Source: Sphingomonas sp. CCH9-E2 (GTDB lineage: Bacteria; Pseudomonadota; Alphaproteobacteria; Sphingomonadales; Sphingomonadaceae). Taken from it: DNA of 64,000 bases. The notes beneath the pieces are model-generated. The model worked only from the letters and a program-made list of their open reading frames with translations, was not told the origin of the DNA and searched no databases. Positions within the stretch are counted from its first letter, which is position 1. Every line of letters begins with the position of its first letter. The translations under genes and the position numbers were made by a program. This document shows positions 16,264-23,541 of the stretch, one piece after another. Location: positions 5,856 to 69,855 of the forward strand of contig NZ_LSJM01000305.1 of assembly GCF_001557215.1 (NCBI RefSeq), written 5' to 3'.

Positions 16264-17139
16264 TTAACCTGCATGGCCTTGCCACTTCACCGGTATCCGC
16301 AGGTAAGTCACGCCGTTTGCCTCCGCCTCGTGGAACCGTCCCGCGCGAATGTTGACCTGAATCGAGGGTAGCAGCAGCTTCGGCACCGCAAGTCCGGCAT
16401 CGCGTTGCTCACGCATCGCGACGAACGCATCCTCGGTCACGCCATCGTGCACATGGACACTGGCCATGCGCTGTTCTCGCACCGTGGTCTCCCAGCAATA
16501 CTCGTCCCGGCCTGGCGCCTTGTAGTCGTGGCACATGAACAAGTGTGTGTCGTCGGGCAACGACAGCAGGCGCTGAATGGACCGGTACAACGTGCGCGCA
16601 TCGCCACCGGGGAAGTCGGCCCGCGCTGTGCCATAGTCGGGCATGAACAGCGTGTCGCCGACGAAGGCCGTGTCGCCGATCCGATAAGCGATGTCCGCCG
16701 GCGTGTGCCCCGGAACATGCAGCACTTCCACCTCCAGCGCGCCGATCGCGAAACGATCGCCGTCCTCGAACAGCCGATCGAAATCGGAGCCGTCGGTCTT
16801 CAGATCGGTCATGGCGAAAACCGGGCGGAAGATGCGCTGCACGTCGCGAATATGCGTGCCGATGCCGATCCATGCATCGGTGTGAGCCTTGATGAACGGA
16901 GCGGCTGACAGATGGTCGGCGTGCGCGTGCGTCTCCAGCACCATCTCGACGCGCCAATCCTGATCGCTTGCGAACGCAAGGATGCGTTCCGCCGAGCGCG
17001 TGTCAGCAACACCACTGGCCAGATCGAAGTCGAGCACCGGGTCGATGATGGCGGCGGTGCGAGTGGTGGGGTCACCGACGAGGTAGCTGATCGTGTTCGT
17101 CGGCTCGTCGAAAAAAGCCTCAATATGGGGCCGGGTCAT
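16264..17139 (-). CDS. blh: MBL-fold hydrolase, ETHE1/Blh-type persulfide dioxygenase
   Basis: The 291-aa metallo-beta-lactamase-fold enzyme has the metal motif HAHADH at residues 71-76, the GHTPAD motif, the Asp motif VGDTLF and the last His in FMCHDYKAPGRDEY. ETHE1/Blh enzymes oxidise glutathione persulfide to sulfite. The 291-aa length, the absence of a fused rhodanese and the divergent BigR-like regulator match Blh of bigR-blh operons. The ATG at 17139 is used because GGAGGA precedes it; an upstream ATG at 17175 would overlap the promoter. The rhodanese and sulfite exporter opposite supply the next steps. Confidence 0.88.
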   Translation of the reverse strand: MTRPHIEAFFDEPTNTISYLVGDPTTRTAAIIDPVLDFDLASGVADTRSAERILAFASDQDWRVEMVLETHAHADHLSAAPFIKAHTDAWIGIGTHIRDVQRIFRPVFAMTDLKTDGSDFDRLFEDGDRFAIGALEVEVLHVPGHTPADIAYRIGDTAFVGDTLFMPDYGTARADFPGGDARTLYRSIQRLLSLPDDTHLFMCHDYKAPGRDEYCWETTVREQRMASVHVHDGVTEDAFVAMREQRDAGLAVPKLLLPSIQVNIRAGRFHEAEANGVTYLRIPVKWQGHAG

Positions 17140-17157
17140 AATCGTCCTCCGTTTGGC

Positions 17158-17190
17158 TTGACTATATATTAGCATATACTAAATTAGCAA
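17158..17190 (+). promoter_or_regulatory. Divergent promoter/operator of the sulfide module
   Basis: The 68-bp gap between the divergent MBL and ArsR genes is the most AT-rich stretch here. It holds the inverted repeat TTAG-CATATA-CTAA (17169-17182), next to a TTGACT -35-like box (17158-17163) and a TAAATT -10-like box (17180-17185). An ArsR-family dimer bound there would cover both promoters. The sequence is seen; BigR binding is inferred from family knowledge. Confidence 0.55.
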
Positions 17191-17207
17191 TACCTAACGG
17201 AGTAACG

Positions 17208-17525
17208 ATGATGCTCAAGCCGCCCATGGACTTGGCGACGTTCGAGGCGAAGGCCGGGCAGGTTGCCGACACACTGAAGGCGATCGGCAATGCCCGCCGA
17301 CTGATGCTGCTTTGCAAGCTCGTCGAGCATGGCGAGGTGACGGTGCGCGACCTCGCCAGCGATGTCGGGTTGTCGCAGTCGGCCTGCTCGCAGCATCTCG
17401 CAAAGATGCGCGACGAGGGGCTCATCGCTTTCCGGCGCGACAGCCAGACGCTTTGGTATCGGATCGCCGATCCGCGCGTCGAGACGCTGCTCACCACACT
17501 TTACCAGCTCTTCTGCAAGGATTGA
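17208..17525 (+). CDS. bigR: ArsR-family repressor of BigR/SqrR type (sulfide/persulfide sensor)
   Basis: The 105-aa winged-helix repressor has two cysteines at positions matching the persulfide-sensing pair of BigR/SqrR: Cys36 in LLCKLVEHGE and Cys103 in the C-terminal FCKD. A third Cys lies in the recognition helix (LSQSACSQHLAKM). In BigR/SqrR a tetrasulfide bridge between the conserved pair releases DNA. It is divergent from the MBL gene and 4 nt upstream of the rhodanese gene, so it probably represses both transcripts. An ATG 3 nt downstream is an alternative start. Confidence 0.85.
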   Translation: MMLKPPMDLATFEAKAGQVADTLKAIGNARRLMLLCKLVEHGEVTVRDLASDVGLSQSACSQHLAKMRDEGLIAFRRDSQTLWYRIADPRVETLLTTLYQLFCKD

Positions 17526-17529
17526 TGAC

Positions 17530-18042
17530 ATGGAGACCCTGTCCCCGACTGCGGCGCGTGCGGCGATCGAGACCGGCGCACGCTTGGTCGATATCCGCGA
17601 CGCCGACGAACATGCGCGCGAGCGCATCCCCGGCGCGCTCAACCTGCCGCTCGCGCGGATCAGCGACCTGGCGGCCGACGGCCGTCCTGTCATATTTCAT
17701 TGCCGTTCTTGCATGCGGACGGCAGCCAACGCGGCGCAGCTTCAGGCGGCCGCCGCCGGTGCGCCCGCCTACCTTCTCGAAGGGGGGATCGATAACTGGC
17801 GGCGCGCCGGCTTCGCGACCGTCGCCGATCGCAGACAGCCGCTGGAGATCATGCGGCAGGTGCAGATCACCGCTGGCGCTCTGGTGCTCGCTGGCGTCCT
17901 GCTCGGGTGGTTGGTTGCACCGGGATTCTTCGGGCTGTCCGCCTTCGTCGGCGTGGGGCTGATGTTCGCCGGTACTACGGGCTGGTGTGGCATGGCGAAC
18001 CTGCTTCGCGTCATGCCCTGGAATCGGCGCGCGGCCGCCTGA
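17530..18042 (+). CDS. Rhodanese with C-terminal DUF2892-type membrane helices (YgaP-like)
   Basis: The 170-aa protein has a rhodanese domain in residues 1-105, with the active-site loop HCRSCMRT and catalytic Cys58 (CxxxxR pattern), then a linker. A hydrophobic pair (ITAGALVLAGVLLGWLVAPG and FVGVGLMFAGTTGW) ends in WCGMANLLRVMPWN, typical of DUF2892. It should transfer sulfane sulfur at the inner membrane, as YgaP does. A start at ATG 17530 gives a complete rhodanese fold; it follows the regulator by 4 nt. Confidence 0.88.
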   Translation: METLSPTAARAAIETGARLVDIRDADEHARERIPGALNLPLARISDLAADGRPVIFHCRSCMRTAANAAQLQAAAAGAPAYLLEGGIDNWRRAGFATVADRRQPLEIMRQVQITAGALVLAGVLLGWLVAPGFFGLSAFVGVGLMFAGTTGWCGMANLLRVMPWNRRAAA

Positions 18043-18049
18043 GGCACCG

Positions 18050-18829
18050 ATGGGCGCCCTCTCGATCGTTGCGGCGCTGGCATCGGGCGGACTGGTCGGC
18101 CTCGTGCTCGGCCTTGTCGGCGGCGGCGGATCTATCCTCGCGGTGCCGCTCCTGGTCTACGTGGTCGGCATCGGTTCGGCACACGCAGCGATCGGCACGG
18201 CCGCCGTCGCGGTGACGGCGAACGCGCTTGCCAGCCTAGCAGGACACGCCCGCGCCGGCCGGGTGAAGTGGCGTTGCGCCGCCGTGTTCGCCGCATCCGG
18301 GATGATCGGTGCGGCACTCGGCGCCGAACTGGGCAAGGCAATCGACGGCGAGCGGTTGCTCTCGCTCTTTGGGCTGCTGATGGTCGGCGTGGGCCTGTCG
18401 ATGCTCCGCAGGCGGAGAGCCGCCGAGGTGCCTGACGTGCGCCTCACGCGCGAAAGCGCCGCAACACTCCTGCCGCGACTCGTGCCGATCGGGCTCACCG
18501 TAGGGCTCGCCGCCGGCTTCTTTGGGATCGGAGGCGGTTTTCTGATCGTGCCGGGACTGATGCTCGCGACAGCGATGCCTTTGCCCTACGCCATCGGCAC
18601 GTCGCTGGTCGTCGTCAGTGCGCTTGGCCTGACGACCGCCACTTCCTATGCCGCATCCGGGCTGGTCGACTGGACGGTGACCGCGCTGCTGGTGGCCGGC
18701 GGCGTGGGCGGAACGATCTTCGGCATCTGGCTGGGGCGTTTGTTCGCCGCCCGCAAGGGTGTCCTTGAAAAGGGATTCGCGGGCGTCGTTGTTGCGGTCG
18801 GTGCCTACGTCGTCCTGTCCACCCTTTGA
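18050..18829 (+). CDS. TauE/SafE-family sulfite/sulfur-anion exporter
   Basis: The 259-aa polytopic membrane protein has two related halves, each with the family glycine motifs LGLVGGGGSILAVPLLVYVVG and FFGIGGGFLIVPGLMLATAMP, and eight or so hydrophobic segments. It begins 7 nt after the rhodanese stop in the same operon. It would export sulfite or thiosulfate made by the persulfide dioxygenase and rhodanese. The family is clear; the substrate is inferred from the neighbours. Confidence 0.9.
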   Translation: MGALSIVAALASGGLVGLVLGLVGGGGSILAVPLLVYVVGIGSAHAAIGTAAVAVTANALASLAGHARAGRVKWRCAAVFAASGMIGAALGAELGKAIDGERLLSLFGLLMVGVGLSMLRRRRAAEVPDVRLTRESAATLLPRLVPIGLTVGLAAGFFGIGGGFLIVPGLMLATAMPLPYAIGTSLVVVSALGLTTATSYAASGLVDWTVTALLVAGGVGGTIFGIWLGRLFAARKGVLEKGFAGVVVAVGAYVVLSTL

Positions 18830-18932
18830 GCTTCAGACGACTCACGGGTCAGAGAGCCGTGCTCATCCGACTTCAGGCGATGTGATCTCGCAATCGATTC
18901 CGACGCAATCCCCCGGCGTCCCGGAATCTATT

Positions 18933-18953
18933 TGAGAGAAATATGAGAGAAAT
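18933..18953 (+). repeat. Tandem TGAGAGAAAT repeat near the tRNA-side island boundary
   Basis: TGAGAGAAAT occurs at 18933-18942 and 18944-18953 with an 11-bp period, about 45 bp from the tRNA-Glu 3' end. Arm-type integrase or Xis sites are often short phased repeats near attachment sites. No function is proven. The rest of 18830-18998 holds no gene. Confidence 0.35.
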
Positions 18954-18998
18954 CGCCTGAAAATCGGCGTAAATTTCCGCTAAGTCTTTGAAAAGACT

Positions 18999-19073
18999 TG
19001 GTGACCCCTACGGGAATCGAACCCGTGTTTCAGCCGTGAAAGGGCCGCGTCCTAACCGCTAGACGAAGGGGCC
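18999..19073 (-). tRNA. tRNA-Glu (UUC)
   Basis: Reading the minus strand from 19073 gives a GGCCCCTTCGTCTAG start, the anticodon loop CTTTCAC with anticodon TTC, the T arm GGGTTCGATTCCC and an encoded CCA end at 18999-19001. The acceptor stem pairs GGCCCCT with AGGGGTC (one G-T). The 3' end faces the conjugative island. Confidence 0.97.
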
Positions 19074-19125
19074 GTGATGGCGAGGGCGCCGGTTAGGCAA
19101 AGCCGCGCGCCGGGTCAAGGGGTTT

Positions 19126-20880
19126 TCAGTCGGCCCAGGCGGCATCGTCGAGATGAATTTCTGCGGCGGGCCTTGGACCCCAGTCGTCGATCTTCGCGCG
19201 GCCGGCGATCCACAGGCGGCGGTCGCGCGGGGCGCCGAGCAAGGCGAGGCCGAGCGGCGTGTCGGCGGCGCGGAACGCCATCGCCTTGATGCTGCGCCCG
19301 TCATCGCCCGCGACGATCGCGCGGACATGGCCGTTGCCGACGACGTCGCACTTGATCAGGCGTACCGGCCCGGCGACGACGCGCGGCGCGGGCCAGCCCA
19401 TGCCATAGGGGCCGCCCGCCTCCATCGCCTCGACCAGCTGCGGATTGACCCCGCCCGGCGCGAGCACCGCGTCGAGCAGCAGCGCGCGCGATTCGGAGGC
19501 GCGCTCGACCGCTTCGGCGAGCTTGGCGTTGAGGAAGGCGACGAAGGCGGGGATCTGATCCTCCGCGACGGTGACGCCCGCCGCCATCGCATGGCCGCCG
19601 CCCGCGATCAGCAGGCCGGCTTCCTTGGCCGCGATGATCGCCGCGCCGAGATCGACGCCGGAGATCGAGCGGCCCGAGCCCTTGCCGATCCTATCCTCAC
19701 CGATCGCGATGACGATGGCCGGGCGACCGTGCTTTTCCTTGAGTCGTCCGGCGACGATGCCGATCACGCCGGGGTGCCAGCCGCGCGCGGCAACGACCGC
19801 TACCGCGCCGTCGCAGTCCATCGCTTCGGCGGATTGCTGGACCTCCGCCTCGATCGCGCGGCGTTCTTCGTTCAGACGGTCGAGCTCCTGCGCGATGCCG
19901 CGCGCCTCGTCCATATCCTCGGTGGTGAGCAGGCGGACGCCGAGGTCCGACTTGCCGACGCGCCCGCCGGCATTGATGCGCGGGCCGAGCGCGAAGCCGA
20001 GATCGGTGCAGGTCGGGGCGCGGGTCAGGCGGCTCGCATCGATCAGCGCGTTCATGCCGATGTTGCGGCGCTGGGCCATCACCTTGAGGCCCTGGGCCAC
20101 GAAGGCGCGGTTGAGCCCCTTAAGCTGCGCCACATCGGCGACGGTGCCGAGCGCGACGAGGTCGAGCAGGTCGAGCAGGCGCGGTTCGGCGCGGCTGGCG
20201 AAGAAGCCACGCCCGCGCAACACGCGGACCAACGCCGCGCCGAGCAGCCAGGCGACGCCGACGGCGGCGAGGTGGCCATGCGCGCGCCCCTCATCCTCGT
20301 CGAGGCGGTTGGGATTGACCAGCGCGAGTGCGACCGGGAGTTCGGAGGCGCATTTATGGTGGTCGACCACGATCACCTCGGCCCCGACCGCCTTGGCCTC
20401 GGCCAGCGCGTCATAGGCCATCGCGCCGCAATCGACGGTGACGATCAGGTCGGCGCCGTCGTGCTTCAGCCGCACCAGCGCCTCGCCCGAGGGGCCGTAG
20501 CCCTCCATAAGCCTGTCGGGGATATAGGCGCGCGGGGCGAGGCCGAGATCGCGGAGCAGGCGGATCAGCAACGCGGCGGAGGTTGCGCCATCGACGTCAT
20601 AATCGCCGAACACCGTGACCTGCTGCCCGCGCTGCACGGCGTCGGCCAAGCGTTCGGCGGCGCGGTCCATGTCGCGGAAGATGGAGGGGTCCGGCATGAA
20701 GGCGCGGATGCTGGGGCTGCGATGCGCCTCCAGCTCTTCGCGCGGGCAGCCGCGGGTGAGCAGCAATTGGGTGACGAGATCGTCGGGGGCGAAGGAGGGA
20801 TCGCGCGCATCCGCCGCCAGCCCGCGCCAGCGCCAGGCCTGACCGAGGATCGAACTATGGACGTTGAGCACGGGGGTCAT
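19126..20880 (-). CDS. recJ: Single-stranded-DNA-specific exonuclease RecJ
   Basis: The 584-aa 5'-3' ssDNA exonuclease of recombinational and mismatch repair has DHH-family metal motifs FGDYDVDGATS (residues 91-101), VTVDCGA near 148 and VDHHK (172-176), then the DHHA1 domain with GRISGVDLG-type and GGGHAMAAG segments and a C-terminal OB fold. Length matches alphaproteobacterial RecJ. It is chromosomal and independent of the island across the tRNA. Confidence 0.95.
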   Translation of the reverse strand: MTPVLNVHSSILGQAWRWRGLAADARDPSFAPDDLVTQLLLTRGCPREELEAHRSPSIRAFMPDPSIFRDMDRAAERLADAVQRGQQVTVFGDYDVDGATSAALLIRLLRDLGLAPRAYIPDRLMEGYGPSGEALVRLKHDGADLIVTVDCGAMAYDALAEAKAVGAEVIVVDHHKCASELPVALALVNPNRLDEDEGRAHGHLAAVGVAWLLGAALVRVLRGRGFFASRAEPRLLDLLDLVALGTVADVAQLKGLNRAFVAQGLKVMAQRRNIGMNALIDASRLTRAPTCTDLGFALGPRINAGGRVGKSDLGVRLLTTEDMDEARGIAQELDRLNEERRAIEAEVQQSAEAMDCDGAVAVVAARGWHPGVIGIVAGRLKEKHGRPAIVIAIGEDRIGKGSGRSISGVDLGAAIIAAKEAGLLIAGGGHAMAAGVTVAEDQIPAFVAFLNAKLAEAVERASESRALLLDAVLAPGGVNPQLVEAMEAGGPYGMGWPAPRVVAGPVRLIKCDVVGNGHVRAIVAGDDGRSIKAMAFRAADTPLGLALLGAPRDRRLWIAGRAKIDDWGPRPAAEIHLDDAAWAD

Positions 20881-20922
20881 CGGGGGGCTTTAGCGTGGAT
20901 TGGCGGCAGTGTGAATCAGGTT

Positions 20923-21021
20923 CCCCTCCCGCTTGCGGGAGGGGTTAGGGGAGGGGCTGTCCGCAGGCGGCGGACTCAAGAGGACAGGCCCTCCCCCGAC
21001 CCCTCCCGCAAGCGGGAGGGG
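20923..21021. repeat. Long imperfect inverted repeat between recJ and the MFS gene
   Basis: Two 40-base arms (20923-20962 and 20982-21021) are reverse complements with only a few mismatches. Each also contains its own small palindrome, CCCGCTTGCGGG. The 19-base centre is unpaired. GC-rich repeats of this type are dispersed in sphingomonad genomes. It lies upstream of recJ and downstream of the MFS gene, and could act as a bidirectional terminator for minus-strand readthrough. Confidence 0.7.
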
Positions 21022-21025
21022 AGAT

Positions 21026-22312
21026 TCAGTCTTCCAAAATCTTGCTGTGCACCCGCGTGTCGCGCATCAGCAGATAGGTGACTAGCGACACGCCGATCAT
21101 CGCGGTCACATACCAGTAGAAGCCGCGCTCCATCCCCTGATCCTTGAACCACAGCGCCACATAGGGCGCGGTGCCGCCGAAGATCGCGTTGGCCAGCGCA
21201 TAGGGCAAAGCAACGCCGAGCGTGCGGATATGCGCCGGGAACAACTCCGCCTTCACCACCGCGTTGATCGAGGTGTAGCCGGTGACGATCACCAGCGCGC
21301 CGGACATGATCAGGAAGGCGGCGAGCGGGGTCTGCACGCTCTCCAGCGTGGTGAAGATCGGCCAGGTGAAGACGACGCCGAGCACGCCGAACCCGACCAT
21401 CAGCGGCTTGCGCCCGATCCGGTCGGACAGCGCACCCGCGAGCGGCTGGAGGCACATGAACACGAACAAAGCGGCGGCGCTGATCTGGGTCGAGACCTGC
21501 TTTGTGAACGCGCCGGTGCCGCTGAGGAAGGTGAGCAAATAGACGGAGTAGGCGTAGAAGGCGAGCGTGCCGCCGGCGGTGAGCAGCATCACCAGTGCCG
21601 CCTCACGCGGGTGGCGCAGGAACAGGCCGCCGAAGCTCGACTTGTCCTCCGCCGCCGTGCTGCGGTTGGCGAAGCTTTGCGTTTCGGGCAGGTTGCGGCG
21701 GAGCCAGAACACGCCGATCGCGAGCGCGCCGCCGATGAAGAAGGGGATGCGCCAGCCCCACTCCGCCAGCGCGGTGTCGGCCATCGCCGCCTGCAGCGCG
21801 AGCAGCACCGCCAGCGCCACGAGGTGGCCGGAGATCAGCGTCACATATTGGAAGCTGGAATAGAAACCGCGCCGCTCGCGCCCCGCCATTTCGGACAGAT
21901 AGGTCGCGCTCGCACCATATTCGCCGCCGACCGACAGGCCCTGCATCAATCGCGCAACGACCAGCGATACCGTCGCCCATGTGCCGATACTGTCATAGCT
22001 CGGCGTCACCGCAATCAGCATCGATCCGCCGCACATCAAAGTCACCGACAGCGTGAGGCCAGCCTTGCGCCCGCGCCGGTCGCCGTAAATTCCCATCAGC
22101 CACGCACCGATCGGGCGCATGAAAAAGCCGACCGCGAAGATCGCCCAGACGTTGAGCGATTGCGCCAGCGGATCGTCCTTGGGGAAGAAATGCGGGGCGA
22201 GGTAGCTGCTGAACGCGGCATAAGCGTACCAGTCATACCATTCGACCAGATTGCCCGCCGACCCGCCAAAGATCGACTTGAGCCGCTGGCGCGTGTCGGT
22301 CGCGGCGCTCAT
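21026..22312 (-). CDS. MFS transporter, MHS family (alpha-ketoglutarate permease-like)
   Basis: The 428-aa 12-helix secondary transporter has the MHS-family hallmarks: GNLVEWYDWYAY at the start of helix 1, the MFS loop motif GDRRGRKAGL between helices 2 and 3, RLMQGLSVGGEYGAS in helix 4 and a second GRK motif (DRIGRKPLM) in the middle. The group includes KgtP and ProP; the solute cannot be set from sequence, though a dicarboxylate is plausible. The start codon overlaps the stop of the NTP_transf_5 gene by 4 nt. Confidence 0.88.
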   Translation of the reverse strand: MSAATDTRQRLKSIFGGSAGNLVEWYDWYAYAAFSSYLAPHFFPKDDPLAQSLNVWAIFAVGFFMRPIGAWLMGIYGDRRGRKAGLTLSVTLMCGGSMLIAVTPSYDSIGTWATVSLVVARLMQGLSVGGEYGASATYLSEMAGRERRGFYSSFQYVTLISGHLVALAVLLALQAAMADTALAEWGWRIPFFIGGALAIGVFWLRRNLPETQSFANRSTAAEDKSSFGGLFLRHPREAALVMLLTAGGTLAFYAYSVYLLTFLSGTGAFTKQVSTQISAAALFVFMCLQPLAGALSDRIGRKPLMVGFGVLGVVFTWPIFTTLESVQTPLAAFLIMSGALVIVTGYTSINAVVKAELFPAHIRTLGVALPYALANAIFGGTAPYVALWFKDQGMERGFYWYVTAMIGVSLVTYLLMRDTRVHSKILED

Positions 22313-23508
22313 CGGCTAACCGCCTGGGTGAGCTTGCGCCGGACGAAACGCCCGGCGAGGCCGAAGGGCGCGACCCAGGGGCGCCACCATGGCGCATCGG
22401 GGGAGTAGGACGAGGCTTCGATCAGCATCAGGCGCAGCTCCTCGCGGCGATAGGCCCAGTCCGGCATGAACCGGATTTTGTCGAGATAGACAACCAGGCT
22501 GCGGTCCCAGTCGACTTCGCGCAGCGTCGCGCGGTGCGGGGCGGTGAGGTCGCGCAGCGCCGCTGCGGTCAGGCGGCGCGCCTGATGCGAGAGCGTCGCG
22601 GGCGGCGGGCAGGCGGAGTCGCCGAACAGATCGGCCGCGAGCGCCAGCGCGCTGTCGTGCACGTCGCCCGCGCCGATCCGGGCGGCGCAGTCGCGCGCGG
22701 CGGCGCGCTCCGCGTCGCTGCTGCACCGGGTCAATGCGGCGAAGTCTGCGATCCATTTCAGCCGGTGCCAATTGGTGCTCGCGCCATGCACGGCGAGATA
22801 GACCAGCATTTCGGGACGGGCGAGCGAAGGCAGGCGATGCTCCGCGCCGACCGCGACGGTCTCGCGCGGCGAGTTCAGGCCGAGCGTGGGGACGAGCGCA
22901 CGGTTGATGAACAAGCGCGTGTGGAGTTCGACCATCACCCGGCTGCCGGGATGCCGCCACGCGCTGTCCTTGAGCACATGATCGAGTGAGCCCGGCTCCG
23001 CGCGGTCCTGTCCGTCGAGCGAGACATAGCCCAGATCCTGCAACGCGGCGAACGCCTCGGCGCGGGCGGCCGGATCGATCAGCAGGTCGATATCGTGCGA
23101 TGCCTTGGTCCCGACATTGCCATAGGCGAGCAGGGCAAGGGCCGGCCCCTTGACGGTGATCCAGTCGATGCCGCGTGCGGTGAAGGCCGCGCCGATGCGG
23201 CAGAGCTCGGCGGTCTGGACCATCGCGACCATGCTGTCGCGGCGGGCGGCGGCGATACTGCGCTCGGCAATCGCGGCGGGAACCTTGGCGCAGTGCCGCA
23301 TCGCCCCGGCGACGAGCGGCATGACGCGGTGCCGGGTCGCATCGGTGAACACCGCCTCCCAATCGGTCACGCGGGCGGCGGCGGTCCGGATCGCGTCGTG
23401 CCGGGCGGCATTGTCGGGCCAACGGCACGCCGCAGCCAGAAAGCCGAAGGCACCCGTCGCATCACTTGCCCGCTGCGGCTTTGGCACCTTCAATCCCCCA
23501 GAACCCAT
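22309..23508 (-). CDS. Uncharacterised nucleotidyltransferase (NTP_transf_5 family)
   Basis: The 399-aa protein carries the family signature ITVKGPALALLAYGNVGTKASHDIDLLID, where the DID pair would bind metal, and downstream VELHTRLF. Family members are often found near EPS or peptide-modification clusters, and their substrates are unknown. The gene shares a 4-nt overlap with the downstream MFS gene, so the two are coupled. The first 30 or so residues are poorly conserved in appearance, and the start could lie further in; no clear ribosome-binding site precedes the ATG at 23508. Confidence 0.75.
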   Translation of the reverse strand: MGSGGLKVPKPQRASDATGAFGFLAAACRWPDNAARHDAIRTAAARVTDWEAVFTDATRHRVMPLVAGAMRHCAKVPAAIAERSIAAARRDSMVAMVQTAELCRIGAAFTARGIDWITVKGPALALLAYGNVGTKASHDIDLLIDPAARAEAFAALQDLGYVSLDGQDRAEPGSLDHVLKDSAWRHPGSRVMVELHTRLFINRALVPTLGLNSPRETVAVGAEHRLPSLARPEMLVYLAVHGASTNWHRLKWIADFAALTRCSSDAERAAARDCAARIGAGDVHDSALALAADLFGDSACPPPATLSHQARRLTAAALRDLTAPHRATLREVDWDRSLVVYLDKIRFMPDWAYRREELRLMLIEASSYSPDAPWWRPWVAPFGLAGRFVRRKLTQAVSR

Positions 23509-23511
23509 TCG

Positions 23512-23531
23512 CGTGCGGCCCCCGCCGCACG
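23512..23531 (-). other. Hairpin between S41 peptidase and nucleotidyltransferase genes
   Basis: CGTGCGGC (23512-23519) pairs with GCCGCACG (23524-23531) around a CCCC loop, a perfect 8-bp stem located directly between the peptidase stop and the next start. There is no T-run, so it is a weak terminator or an attenuating or processing structure. Confidence 0.4.
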
Positions 23532-23541
23532 GTGTCGGCCG

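Larger units (their letters stand above)
1..18998. mobile_element. Terminal part of a putative ICE / genomic island with Trb-type conjugation genes
   Basis: The stretch carries a full TraG plus TrbBCDEJLFGI mating apparatus, small accessory genes of the kind found beside it on alphaproteobacterial ICEs, defence-like cargo at the left and a sulfide-detoxification cassette at the right. It ends exactly where a tRNA-Glu gene begins (its 3' end faces the island), a common target for tyrosine integrases. Direct repeats lie just inside the boundary. No integrase, relaxase or replication gene is seen, so the element must continue to the left; the left boundary is unknown. A plasmid-derived chromosomal remnant is the main alternative. 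The exact right end is inference. Confidence 0.6.

Noticed and set aside
19153..21081. A long open frame on the plus strand opposite recJ, with similar long frames opposite the BY-kinase (33,927-35,918) and other EPS genes
   Set aside because: GC-rich third positions leave long antisense frames open. The translations are rich in Arg/Gly/Ala/His without recognisable domains, while the opposite strand encodes well-defined families.
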